64,000 nucleotides of DNA from positions 1 through 64,000 of the forward strand of contig LSSK01000010.1 of NCBI GenBank assembly GCA_001969505.1. The letters are read 5' to 3'. The notes under the pieces were generated by a model, which saw nothing but the letters and a program-made list of their open reading frames with translations, was not told the origin of the DNA and did no database searches. This stretch comes from Zancudomyces culisetae. Its lineage: Eukaryota; Kickxellomycota; Harpellomycetes; Harpellales; Legeriomycetaceae. Shown one piece after another: positions 20,697 to 32,722 of the stretch. Position 1 is the stretch's first letter. Each line of letters opens with the position of its first letter. A program made the position numbers and the translations under genes.

Positions 20697-23600
20697 CACC
20701 AATCGCTATTTCTAATGTAATCTATATACTTTTTTCCAAAGGCAAGCTATAGACTACGAATCTTTCAAATATATATTGTTTTTTTCGATTTCTTTTCTAT
20801 TCTATATCTCTTTTCAATACGCAATAACCAAAGTTTCTTTGTACTCTTGCCAAATTAAGCTCTTGGTGTGCTAGGATCCCCCTTTTTCCTCAAAAAAGTC
20901 TTATTGACAATTATTGTTTTTGATTACCGCTTTTATAACGGGAATGCAGACCCCAAGCACTTTCCAACTTGTTCAAAGAAACGACAACTGTAGAACACTT
21001 TTTGAAATATTAGAGTTTGGAATCGCTACAATTAAGTACAAAAATTTATTGAATTGCTAAATTCCAAAGGCTCGCTTTGTCTTTTCTTTCTATTGTCGGG
21101 AAAGTCCACTGGTCAACCCAGAATGCTTTTCTTGTATTTTTATATACTCACAGTAGAATTCTAATAAGAGTCTATCTCTCTGGTAGATTGGATAATCTCC
21201 AGCTTTTTCCTTTTTCTTATCCTTTCGACCTTCAGGGCAAATACTTTCTATAAAGTAACAGTTATTCGGTTTGTATGATAAAAATTATTGTTTTGTTATA
21301 CTCAATTTTTTTTTTATAAGTGGGCATTCCGACTTTTTTTTTCTTGATTTTTTTTTATTTTACCCAACCCTCATGAGGAAACAAGCAAAATTAGGTCTGC
21401 GTAATTAAAATTTGACTAGGAACATGGTGTTTTTTTTTTGAATACTAGCCTTTTCAGAGTCATCATCATAAAGAAACGAATTTGGATTATTTTTTGTTTT
21501 TGTTTTTTGAATTTTACCAGAGAAATATACTATTTGTACAAAATTCCGGGTGATTAAACAAAAATGAGGTCCCTAGAAATGCTGTGAATGACGATAACTG
21601 CGTTCCACTACAGCCATTGGACAAAAGTCCGAATTGCAGCTTGTTTTTCTAGTGCCAAATCACAAAGGAAAAGAAAATTTTTTTTTTGCTTTTCACTTTA
21701 CTTGTTCATTTCCCAATTTTCATTTTGATCATTTATTCGTTCTTTTTAACGTTTTAGAAAACGTAAAAAATAAAAATAGAGTAACAAACGCTTGATAAAG
21801 CTGGCATCTCAGCAAAAGGGTGAAAGAAAAAAAAACAGTTTTCCCGTTGTTTGCCGTTGCTGGTGCAAGCCATCTTTCCACAGCCTTTGGAGCATTTAGA
21901 GATAAACCCTGCATAAATTTATCTTCAATCTCATCTGTTTACCGTTTTACTTCTGGCAAAGAGCTGCCAAACTGGATGGAAACAAGTATTTAAATGGCAG
22001 TGATCGATCTTAAACCCCACCCCTCCCCCGACCAAATCATTTCATACCACTTTACATTCAATGCTTGAAACAACCGCGCGTTTATATACTTTTTTTTTTT
22101 GACTCGGCTTTTACAAAGATTTGGACAAACTTGAAGTTACAATCCACCCCCAGTTTTTGCTATGCTAGCATTCTCTACTTTCCAGAGTGGATAACGTCCT
22201 TTAGATTCCCCCTATTTTGTTTTATTTTTGATTATTTATGCCATAGCTGTATCTACAAACAATAATAGCCAAACACCAAGTGTTATCACACACATAGATC
22301 AACGACGTTAACAGATTGCCAATAGTTTTTATAATACCTTGATTTAAGTAACAACAAAACCGTGTTACTATGCAATATGATGTTATTTTTGGTATATTTT
22401 GGATTCACTTACATGACATCGCCACACCTCGTTCTTAGCAAGTAAAAAGTGTGCAGTCAGGATGCAAAGAGCTGCATAAACTATAGCATGACATCTTTTC
22501 GTTCAGCAACCAGTGTTCTTGTGTGAAGCTAAACACATGTATATTTTAAATATACGATCCTGGATGTTAATGTGTTGTAGTGAACCACCTTTGAAATGAG
22601 TTCGAATAAAGCAGCCCAAGCTGAAAAGTTAACTTGGCAAACAATGTAATGTTATAACACTGGATCTCTGGGTTAATGTAGTGCGTCTTATTACGTAACT
22701 AGGAAATCTCACATGTTACACCGTTTGTAGTACAACCTTTTCAATTCCATAAATATTTCGGAATCATAATACACCAAAAGGAAAGGCTTGATGATATGGC
22801 CCAATTTGGCTTAATTAAAATTCAACTCACAAGGCATCTAACTACACCCAAAAAAAAATCAGCTATACATGTGATTAGGTTGTGTACAAGACACAATGCT
22901 CTCGACTTTATTTTTACAGATTAATGACATATGCATCAGCGGACATACTTGTAATTTCTAATACGTGCATGACACATATTTTAATATACGTTTCCCTCTT
23001 TTTTCACTTCTTTTTGAATATCGAGTGAAGAAAAAAACAGTGTTTTTATTTAGAACATGCTAATTCTAGAACCGAAGTAAATGCGAGTTATCCGTTTAGA
23101 TACATTAGCATACTAATATATCACCTTCATCAGCTCATCTATGCGCATTTACAAAGATTATCTACATTCATCTGTCTTTTGTTTTTTTTCTTTGTTCGAA
23201 TAAAGGAATGGAACGTGCCTAATAATACACATTTTTGATTATCTCGGTTGCAGTTATACGACGTTCGGTTGTATTATCTCGATCTTGAAATTAAATTAAT
23301 AATCAAAAGGATATTGTTAAAAACTTGTATTAGGCATGGTCTGAAGCCACAAAAATAAAAGAATTACAAATTAATTTCTTGAAATATAGTTTAAGGACTT
23401 TCGTGCTAACACACGTTTGGTACCACTCTAATAACATACCTGCAGCATAACATCTGCAGAACTGGTTGGCTCGCCCTACTTAAATAGTTATCGAATAATG
23501 CATCACATACTCGCACCTCTGAATTCACCTGAAAGCAAGTGCTATGCTCAACTTTTTTTCAATAACAGTATTATATTTATATTTTTAAACAAGGTTGTAT

Positions 23601-25298
23601 AAGTGGAAGAAAGAGTATGATATTGAAAACAAAAGAAAATCAAGCTCGCACATTGTGCACACATGTGTGTTGTGTGCCTTATTGGAAAACTTGTTGGAAA
23701 AGCATGTTTTTTTTTCCTCCAGCAGACTCACACCCCATACATTTTCATTTGACTTTCTATTCTTTGTGGAAAATGGCGAATCATTATAAATTCTTTGACT
23801 ATCAACAAAAGAATATATCATGCAATCTGCGTAATGATACCGGGTTTTAATTGGTGAATAATACTGCACCTATCTTCATTGCCACTATTGCTTTTCTTTG
23901 TGTTTTCTTCATGTAACAGCTCTGAAGCGTATTTGGAGGAGCAGGGCTGTGCTCCTGTTGTTTCTTTTACTGCTCATTCGCTTGTTCGTTTTCTTTTTTT
24001 TTTCTGGTTCACTTTCATTTGGAAAATTCGGGATTTGCCACAAACAAAGCAGATAAATCAACCCACTAAAAATAGGACATAACCTAGTTGGCCTGAGTCG
24101 TCTAAAAAAAATGCTATTCCTCCATAAAAAGGTCCAACAGTCTACTTACTACCAATTTGTTACCATACACTCTCCACTCCTAATGTGGTTTTGTTTGAGT
24201 TTTCAGTTCAACGCCAATAATTTCCGCAATTTTAAGGTAGTTTATTTTACCAATCACGCTATTTTTTGCCAAAAAGAGCAATATCACTGGGAGCATTGTA
24301 TTGCCACTTTTAAATTGCAATTTGGAATGTAATATTTTTTCGCACTTTAGGTGTTCTAAAAACGTGATTTCTCTATGGAAACACAAACAATATGACGAAA
24401 AAAAAACCTGACTTTGTCACAATAACTTTTTTGAGTATTACAGGTCAACGTCTGAAGGAAATAAGGTAAAAAGGAGTCAATCCTGCTGATGTAAAAACAA
24501 TCCGAATGACACACATTTATACGGCTATAAAGTTTTGCTTCTATATTTCTATGAGTCATTTGAGCATAACATTTGCATAATTCCTTCCATCTGTTATCGA
24601 TAACCAGTTATTAGGCCTTCTTTTTTTTTAGTGCTCATATTCAAAACAGGCAGAGAAAAATAAGCGAAAAGGTCGAGAATGTGTGGTTGTTTTCAATCTA
24701 TCATTTCTAGAATTTAGACGCAATGCTAATCTTCAGCTTTACAAACTATTTCTCAAAATAGAAAAAGAAATTACGCAAAACTATTTAAAGCTAATTAAAT
24801 GTCCAAGTCGTAATATTTTGTTCATTAAAAACTATCACAACACACATTACTTGGATTTAAAAAAACATATATTAGATAAAGATTTCGGAAAATGCGCTAA
24901 TAAGCCGCTGTAAAAAGCGATAAAACAACAGATATATTGTCATAACACTCTACAAGAAGAGCGGTATTGCAACATGTCAATAACAGATATACGTTAAAAG
25001 TACTCTAAGATGAACAAATATAACTACCGCCAACGCGAGTTGTAAGTTTGCCTCCATTTGCTTTATTCTCGATATATTTATACACGGCTTGATGGCCTAT
25101 AGGAAAAACAGTGGGAGGGGGGTTTCGTTTCTTTGACGTAATATTAATACTAATGTCTGTTTGTATATTTTCATTTAGAGCCATAAGTTGTAAAAATGAG
25201 CCTAATACCTAAAAGAAATTAAAGTGTTAAGAGCTGCACTTGCTGCATAACCCAAAAAAACAGTAATAAAAACCAGTCCAAGTAGTAAATCAATTGCA
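20697..25298. other. 4.6 kb gene-poor region
   Basis: This is the longest stretch without a supported gene. Short ORFs occur on both strands but have compositions typical of random AT-rich sequence and no recognisable motifs. Homopolymer T runs are frequent (21308-21370, 21430-21440). It should include the LOS1 promoter at its left end and the promoter of the SERTA-like gene at its right end. A long regulatory region, ncRNA genes or a fast-evolving intron-rich gene could be hidden here. Confidence 0.45.
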
Positions 25299-25817
25299 AT
25301 GAGAAATTCAGGTGAAAATTTACATGGAAAAAACAGCAGAGACCGCGAACGACTTGCCCACATATCGCTGGCAAAACTAACAACGCTTAGCGATCGTTCG
25401 TCAGAAATTCATTCTAATGGTCTCTTAAACTCTGTGCTTATTGTTAACTTTTATAAGTCCCTACAAAGTGAAAATGAGCAAGCTTCGCATTTCAATGACG
25501 ACCAGTCTACACGAGATATAGCTGAGAGGGATGAATACAGCGCCTATTCAGACCATTATAACAGAGTTGAGCGTGTAATTGCTATCCCATGCTCTAAAGA
25601 CTCGGATAATATTTATGTATACGAGCTTTATGGTCAACCACTCGAAAATACTGCGAATCAGTTTGTTCCTTCCAGTGAGCATTACATGGGCAGTTATGAC
25701 TACGATGATAGCATATACGATGATAACATATACAATGAGAGTGAACTTTATGCCTCTCAAGAACAAAGCTGGTTCGACTCGTGTATAGATGATGCAAATA
25801 CCGATAGCGAATACTAG
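25299..25817 (+). CDS. Small acidic protein with SERTA-like motif
   Basis: The 172-residue frame starts at the ATG at 25299. Residues 17-58 (RERLAHISLAKLTTL, a short variable loop, then LLNSVLIVNFYKSLQSE) resemble the SERTA motif of animal SERTAD/TRIP-Br cofactors, where a helix of the form hxIShxKLxx is followed by a helix with SVLIxNxxxxLQ. The C-terminal third (about 120-172) is very acidic and rich in Asp, Tyr, Ser and Glu, again reminiscent of the acidic activation tails of those proteins. By analogy it could be a transcriptional cofactor or cell-cycle regulator, but the match is by eye over about 40 residues. No signal peptide or membrane span is seen. It stands alone in a gene-poor stretch. 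Confidence 0.6.
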   Translation: MRNSGENLHGKNSRDRERLAHISLAKLTTLSDRSSEIHSNGLLNSVLIVNFYKSLQSENEQASHFNDDQSTRDIAERDEYSAYSDHYNRVERVIAIPCSKDSDNIYVYELYGQPLENTANQFVPSSEHYMGSYDYDDSIYDDNIYNESELYASQEQSWFDSCIDDANTDSEY

Positions 25818-27902
25818 AGAAAGATACCCTTTATGTGGTTGTTCTTGGTCCCTTTTCTGTGCTGTCTTTTTTTTTCCTAAACTAAATACATTACAATATA
25901 ATTTTTATTTTATTTTTAATATTTTGACCTTAATGTTTAGACAAATAAACTTCATTAAACGCATCCTTGGTATTCGTATGCTGTGGGCAAGTGTAAATTT
26001 GTATGTGTGTTTATTGTGCAGTTAGGAGGGGGCGCTTTGAAAGACTTTAATATATAAAAAACTATGGATTTAACAAGAAAGTGGTGTGATTAGTGGTATA
26101 CCACATCTACGATACTTTTGTTCCTTATCATCTTGCTTGCAAAATGGAGGAGAGGATGCCGTGTATTTTGAATATATTTGATTTTTGATTACCAATAGGT
26201 TCGTCAAATATATGTAGCTAGTCTTCACTATAGAATCATTACCCTATTATATAATACCGGCTTTTTTTTTCTATTATTATCATTCTCTCTTTTTTTTATT
26301 TTGATTAGCTTAGTAAGCCGAAATGGTATCTAGAATATTAGCAGTATATAGCCTTGAGGTAACTTGGAACTGGTGTTGCATTAATTAAAGAGAAATACGT
26401 TAAAAATAGTTAACTACAACCCCTTTAAAATAACCTTTATACTTGAATGGAAATCAATTTGTGAGCTAGAGAAAACGATGGAATACGTCAATCAGTATTG
26501 TGTTTGTGATACAGGTCAAGTGGGATAGTATATGGGTATATGGGTATATGGGTATATGGGTATATGTGAGGTAAACGTGAATAAACAAAAAGTGGTTTAC
26601 TCTATTTTTTGTGTTTTATCTTTGTGTAAAATACTAACACCAATTAGCAGCAGAAATAAATAGAATCAATATAAAACGCAGCTCCATCAGAAGCTGTACC
26701 AAATATGGATTTTAACATGTTTGCTACCATGTATAAGCTAGCATTTTAAAGCATTGTAAACCACACTAGTTGTTCAAGTTAACGGAAAGCTATGTTTCAT
26801 CTTTCCAATTACCTGTGCGCATTTAAGCCCTTTCAGTCCCGCTCCATTTCAACATTTATATTTTCTGAGTGGGATTATAAATGTGCGTGTTTCGTATTCA
26901 CCCTGATACACATAGTGGGGTAAATGGTTCAGAAAAGTATACAAAGTTGTATCATTCTACTCTTCAAAACCCTTGGTAAATGAAAACCTGCTTTTTTGGA
27001 AATTAGCTTGAATTATATAATTGGTGATTGTGTAATTAGGTGGGAGAACATCAACAAAATGTGTGTATACATACTCAAGGTTGAACAAAGCGAAAACAGC
27101 CCTGATCAGACCGCCAATATAAAAAGCGAGCAAATTATAATCACTAATACTCATGTGTCTTTGAATTGTTTGGCTTTCACAAGTATTGGCCAATGTATGG
27201 GTGAAGCCATGATATTTGGACGTTCCTTTTGGCAAAATAACCTAAACAATAATCATTCCACCAATAATACTGCGGTATTTATTTTTTGGCAAATATACAA
27301 ATGAAGATCTATTGGCAGAGCTAGACCAGAACCTAATTATTCATCAAAATCATATTTGTATTTTTAGCAAGTTATGTAAATGTAAAGTTTTTTTTTGTTT
27401 TTATTTCTACGTATATATGTGATATGTGAAATATCTGGATGTGTAAATACATGTTGGTGTGTATGTAAACATACATGAGAGTATTTAGGTGTTTGGATAT
27501 TTGAATATGTGAATTTGGGTTTATGAATAACCAGGTTTTGGCAACTTTTCGCAAAACTTCTGCAAAATAGAAATTGGCTAATAATTAATATTTTTGGAAA
27601 TTAGCAATTTGAGTCAACTTTCCCAATCAATGAGTAAATCTAAGCGAATACAAAAGTACACATGAATAGATAAATCCAAAATAAATCTATGAAATGAAAA
27701 AATACATCTAAAACCCGGTTTATTTTTGTTTTAAAGCTGCGCTCTTACCTAACTACAAGCAACATATTCAATTCAAACTAAATAACTCGCCATATTTTTA
27801 ATTTCCCTACTACGCCTACGCCCTTATATAACCTTTACAAGAAGGAGTAGTATAAGAAACAAGAACAAAAATTACAGGGAATATTTTTGTATATGAATAA
27901 GA
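25818..27902. other. Intergenic region with a GTATATGG tandem repeat
   Basis: I found no supported coding exon. A tandem 8-mer repeat lies at 26528-26567. The right end, rich in CT and AACTAC motifs near 27740-27880, is the probable promoter and leader of the NoxR gene. Confidence 0.5.
26528..26567. repeat. Tandem repeat, five copies of GTATATGG
   Basis: Four perfect copies of the octamer and a fifth with one change lie head to tail. It is a minisatellite in non-coding DNA with no evident function. Confidence 0.9.
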
Positions 27903-30900
27903 ATGTCTTTAAAGGTAAGATTTTCTCTTTTTTTGTTTCGATGAATTTGAGATATTATGCAAATGCACCACGTGTGAGAGAAAAAAGCAAACACAACCCA
28001 TGGATTGTGGTATATCAGGTATTGAAAGATGTGGTTACTGAATTCACATAGGAGGAAATCGAGCAGTGGGTCAAGGCAGTTGAGGCATATGACGCAGGCG
28101 ATTACGATTCGTCTCTTAATCACTTTGCTGTAAGTTTTTATTTTTTATTTTCTGAAGAAAGCTAATTTGATATTTAGCTCGAACTTTCTTGAAAAAGAAC
28201 ACATGTTTATTAAGATCGCCATGTTGACAGATAACTTTGAGTATTATAAAAATGGATTTATTAGTTCAAATTGGAAACTAACTGGTATAAAAAAATATAT
28301 ACCAAATAGAAAATTGCCGATTCCGCAAAAATATATTTTAACATGGGATTGATTCTTGCACGTAAAGGCGATCAAGAAGGAGCGGTAAGTTTGACATGTG
28401 CCATTAAAACTTTGTAGCACTAATTATTGCAGCGGTATTGCATGCACAACCTGATTGGATATTTTATTTATATATTGTAAACTGAACCAAACCCGCAACC
28501 ATATAAATGCAAAATTTAGGTGAAAGCATATTCAACAGCAATAGAGCTAGATCGTTATCTTGCAGTGGCATTTTTCCAAAGGGGTGTAGCAAAAATGGTA
28601 CTACAACAAAATGATGGTGCTCTAGATGACTTTAATGGCTGTCTCAATGTAAGAAGCAATAGTCTTATTTTTTGAGTAGTTCTACATGTATTATTGTCTT
28701 AGATATTCGATAAAAGGTTAAACTGTGTTTTTAAATTTGAACAACACTAGAATATGCGAGGAAACGAGTTCATTGACTATTCACAGATCGGACTTGACTA
28801 CAAAATACACGCGTGTGAGGTATTATACAATAGAGCACTTTGTTATTTTTGCTTGGGTAAAAACTCTGAAGCAATAAGAGACTTAGAAACTGCACAAAAG
28901 CAAAAATCGAAAGACCGCCACAAATGGATCGATAGAGCATTGGATTCGAATGGAGTGGTAAGAATCCCTCGATTATTTCATAGATATGATTTCCACCACT
29001 ATCTATTTTGTTCTATTTTTTTTAAAAAAGAGTAGAGACATCAAAGAAAAAAAAACGACTTTTATAAAATACTTTTTATGCGTCTAGGATTGTCCACTAT
29101 TCTGTGTGCCTAAGGGGTTGCTATATAGACCTTCTAACATCAAGATTGAAAGCACGAAAAAGGTAGAGTATTTAGGAAATGCAAAAGTAATAGCTGCAGC
29201 AGATGGATCGGATCGGACTGTTGGGTTTAAAGGCGCTCTTGAAAGAATGGTAATGCTTATCATATAGTACCTCTACTTGTTTTAATAAAAAATGAATTTT
29301 TTTCATATGTTGAGTATATAGTGTACATTACAATACGCTTTTAGTACGTTTAAAGTATAGTTTAAAGTGCTTCCGAAAGGAAAAACTAACAAACTGAAAA
29401 ATATTTAAATAGGCTACGCAAAAGGCAATGAGTAGAAAGGACGAATTCAATATTAAAGAGTCTGAATTGAAACGAAGCCAGTCATCTAGAGCTGCACACT
29501 ACAGAGCGGGTGAAGCAACTAGGCTTAAGGCACAAGACCTATTATCTGCGGCTCAAAATAAAACCGAGAACCCCCAGACCAGTCCGAGTGCAGTTGCACA
29601 AAACATCACCGAACAAGCTCCATATTCAGGCACAATGAACCAAGACCAGATTGCTAATGAAGCCAACACGGGCGCTGATTCAAACGCTGTTAGTTCAGTA
29701 GAAGCTAGAGAAAAACAAGCGCAGGTATCCGAAAAAGGAAACGTAACACAAGAAGGCGAAGGTACAGGAATATCCGATCCATTAGAGATAATACGTGCTG
29801 GGTTAGTTAGGCGCGTCACGCTGAAAAATGCCACACAACAACAACAACAACAGCAACAGCAGCAGCAACAAAGTCCTATTACACCTATGGAAAGTCCCCA
29901 AGCTTCCAAAGCGGAAGGACTTACCTCTGGAACCCGTGCTCAGCCAGTGAACATGAACATGCAGACACCAGAAACAATTCGTGGAGCCGCGCATTCACCT
30001 GTTCTTGGCGCTAGCGCCAAAGTTCGCCGGAACAAGACCGAGGGTAGTCACGGATACCATGAATACACAGCTGAAACAGGCCACGATAATATAATGGCGG
30101 CTGGTGGTCACCAAAGACAACAGGATATGTTTAGCAGTAGAGCCAACGAATCAGGATACATTCAATCTCACCAAGCTTCCACACCAGTGAATAGATCTAA
30201 TGCTGGCGCAGAAGTCACATCTAGGTCGGCCCAGCACAGGGCCAACATGACTTCTCCACAACCTCACTTGGAGTCTTCTCAGCCCTCTAGTGTTGTAAAT
30301 GCAAATACTGATGTATATATGGGCCAGTCTGCTTCCCAATCATATGGAAGTAGTTCGGCGCATCACACCGCTCAAAAGGTTGCCAGCACTGTACAGGAAT
30401 CAAGAACTGCTACTACTGCTACTGCTGCTACTTCTAACATTTATAACGAAAACATGACTCAAGGAAATACCGATTCCAACGTATATTATCAGCCTTCAAC
30501 ACCCCAACAACATATCGAGAATATCTCATCTCCTAATATTACTCGAAACCGCACACTTTCTCCTATAATGCCCGCAAATACTAACCTCCACATGCTTCAT
30601 GATGGCACCATGGCTGCTGTTCACACTGAGGAGGTAATGAGACGTAGGCCAACTCTCAAGGGAATGATGAAGGTTAAGGTTCATTTTGGTGATGAAATAT
30701 ACAATGTCGTTGCTCCAGAGCGGGTTGATTTTGGTCATCTCCTCTCTTTGGTTAACGGAAAACTCTCCAAAGCAACTGGTGCCTTTCCTCTTGCCGCTGG
30801 CTCAAATCCAAACCCCGTTAAAATAAGATATATGGATGAAGATAACGAGCTTGTACTGATGACTGATAATGACGACCTGGAATTGGCGAAAGCATATGCT

Positions 30901-30966
30901 GGTGGTGATATTTCTTCTCCAGAATCTAATATTATTGATAGACTAGAGCTTTGGTGCTCACTTTAA
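27903..30966 (+). CDS. noxR: NoxR-type regulator of NADPH oxidase (p67phox homologue), seven exons
   Basis: NoxR binds Rac and activates fungal NADPH oxidases that make superoxide for hyphal development and signalling. Reconstructed exons are 27903-27914, 28052-28129, 28310-28384, 28520-28648, 28751-28957, 29088-29249 and 29413-30966. All junctions are phase 0 with GT..AG, giving about 738 residues. The start MSLK|EEIEQWVKAVEAYDAGDY matches NoxR N-termini; exon 1 is only 12 bases. Four TPRs follow: KIYFNMGLILARKGDQEGA, LDRYLAVAFFQRGVAKM, IHACEVLYNRALCYFCLGKN and neighbours. The activation-domain-like LGNAKVIAAADGSDRTVGFK lies around residues 193-215. The middle is disordered and Gln/Ser/Thr-rich with a poly-Gln run. 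The C-terminus is a PB1 domain (from VKVHFGDEIYNVV through RYMDEDNELVLMTDNDDLEL). As in other fungal NoxR, the SH3 domains of p67phox are absent. Confidence 0.92.
29837..29872 (+). repeat. CAA/CAG repeat encoding poly-Gln in NoxR
   Basis: A mixed CAA and CAG run encodes about a dozen Gln in the disordered middle of NoxR. Mixed codons suggest it is more stable or selected than the pure CAA run in LOS1. Confidence 0.85.
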
Positions 30967-31573
30967 CTTTATTCACACCTCTCTCCTTCACCTCTTTCTT
31001 TTCTTTTTTTCTTTTTTTCTTCTTCTTCCCTTTTCTATTTAGTTTTTTACCCATTTAACCTCCCACCCCCCTCCAATCAAATTTTGCTCTGTTATGTTTT
31101 ATTCTCTTGTTGGCTTTTCTTCTTTATCACTATTTACATTCTTTATGGTTTTCCTTTCTTTCACTATATACATATTTATAATTTTATAATTTTTAGTCTT
31201 TGTTTATGCTGACGAAAAGATATCAAGCATACACATTAGCTTGCCTGTAAAATAATGCTTTAATGAAAATAAACATGACTTTTCTCAACACCAGTTAGTT
31301 TATTAAAACAAACCTTTTATGTTTGATTTTAGTAAATCTATGTGTTTACCATTTACCAATATTGAATTATATGTATATATATGAAAGATGCCAAATATAT
31401 AGGGCAAACACATTAACTTTAAATAATTAGATAGGGTATATAAGAGATGATATAACGTAAATTGAAAAGTATATAGTTAATAATTGTAGTAAGAGTAAGA
31501 ATAATAAACAATTTAATATGTATAAAAGGGGATTAGTGTATATTTGATTAGGAAGAGGGGTAGAAGTCAATGG
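30967..31573. other. Spacer between convergent noxR and the Asn/Gln-rich gene
   Basis: It opens with a strongly pyrimidine-rich tract (about 30966-31180, many TTTCTT and CTCC), just after the noxR stop, likely its 3' UTR. The rest is AT-rich with TATA steps. No gene is seen. Confidence 0.5.
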
Positions 31574-32722
31574 TTAACAAAAAGTACCACTGCTATTTAA
31601 GCTTCCATAGTTTCTGTAGTAGCCATTGTGCCTTTCTTTGTTGAAGTTGGCATACAGATTTTCATCAGAAAATGCTGTGATTGTGGATATCGTGTCATAG
31701 CGGTTCTCTTCAAAGCTTCCTGATGAACTATAAGGCATACCATAACCTGTGTTTTGCATTGGGTCTACTCCATATCTGTAGTCGTGTCTATCATTCATAT
31801 ATACTCCTTTAAACGGTGATACATTTCTACGTGCACACAGAGTTTGTTGATTTCCATAGTAATATCCACCTTGATTTAAAGTGTTGAGAGATGTTGAGCT
31901 ACCCAAAACACTATTGTGTTGGTTATTGAACAGCATACTCCTAGGACTTGCCCGCATTCTCGGGGATTCCTTCCTTGTAGCTTTCTTGGACTCAGCTATA
32001 CATGAAAATACTTCATTTGCAAATCCATCCAGTAGATCGCTGCTAGACTCCTCTTGGACTACAGGTTTGGATGTAGGTTTAGGTTTAGGTTTTTCTTTTA
32101 CTGCGGATGGTTTATCGTCAAACGAGAGTGAGAGTTTAAACTCGACTTTTTTTTCTTCTGGCTTAGCCTGGGGTTCACCAGATAATGTGCATCCATTCAA
32201 GACAACTTGTTGCTGCAGTTTGTGGGCATAAGATTTATGTATAATCTTTTTTTCCTCTTCTTCCTCACCCTCTCCTATGTTTCTTTGAGAACCATTTTTT
32301 CTATTTGTCATACTCCCTAGTTTATAGTTTTCAATTACATCATATTCGTCAGAGGGTCGTATTACACTGTTGGTAAAATTTCTATTGTATTGTGTATTCC
32401 CAACATTTTGAGATGTTCTAAGATTGCTAGGTTGGTATTGTTGTATCTGTGGTTGGTTATATTGATGCAAGTTTTGTCTTAGATTTGTATGTAGGTGATC
32501 TTGTGATCTAACGCCTCTTAGCCCAGAGATAGAGCTCATACTTGCATTTGCTGTCTGAATGTTGGCGGCAGCCATTCTCAAGTGTTGGAAGTTGTTATAC
32601 GTGCTATTACGGTTGTGTTCTGGTACAACCATGCCCATGTTTTGTGGTGCTCCAAAATACACCGAACCCCACCTCTGTTCGCTATTAGCCATTCCTCCAC
32701 CATATTCCCGATATTGATTCAT
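31574..32722 (-). CDS. Asn/Gln/Ser-rich hypothetical protein (382 aa)
   Basis: I do not recognise the family. The frame starts at the ATG at 32722 and is uninterrupted. Most of it is low-complexity and probably disordered: Asn, Gln, Tyr and Ser dominate residues 1-130 and 280-382. A more ordered-looking middle (about 150-260) has an acidic EEEEE patch, a Lys/Pro-rich stretch (KEKPKPKPTSKP) and the segment SSDLLDGFANEVFSCIAESKK, which could form an amphipathic helix. A following RKESPRMRASPRSM has Ser-Pro sites that could be phosphorylated. No membrane span or signal peptide is seen. The length of the open frame in AT-rich DNA supports a real gene. Confidence 0.75.
   Translation of the reverse strand: MNQYREYGGGMANSEQRWGSVYFGAPQNMGMVVPEHNRNSTYNNFQHLRMAAANIQTANASMSSISGLRGVRSQDHLHTNLRQNLHQYNQPQIQQYQPSNLRTSQNVGNTQYNRNFTNSVIRPSDEYDVIENYKLGSMTNRKNGSQRNIGEGEEEEEKKIIHKSYAHKLQQQVVLNGCTLSGEPQAKPEEKKVEFKLSLSFDDKPSAVKEKPKPKPTSKPVVQEESSSDLLDGFANEVFSCIAESKKATRKESPRMRASPRSMLFNNQHNSVLGSSTSLNTLNQGGYYYGNQQTLCARRNVSPFKGVYMNDRHDYRYGVDPMQNTGYGMPYSSSGSFEENRYDTISTITAFSDENLYANFNKERHNGYYRNYGSLNSSGTFC

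Noticed and set aside
21729-21914. A 61-codon minus-strand frame in the gene-poor region
   Set aside because: Low-complexity Phe/Lys/Thr composition and no supporting splice or homology signal.
24683-24913. A 76-codon Lys/Asn-rich plus-strand frame
   Set aside because: It opens with GTG only, has AT-driven composition and no family resemblance.
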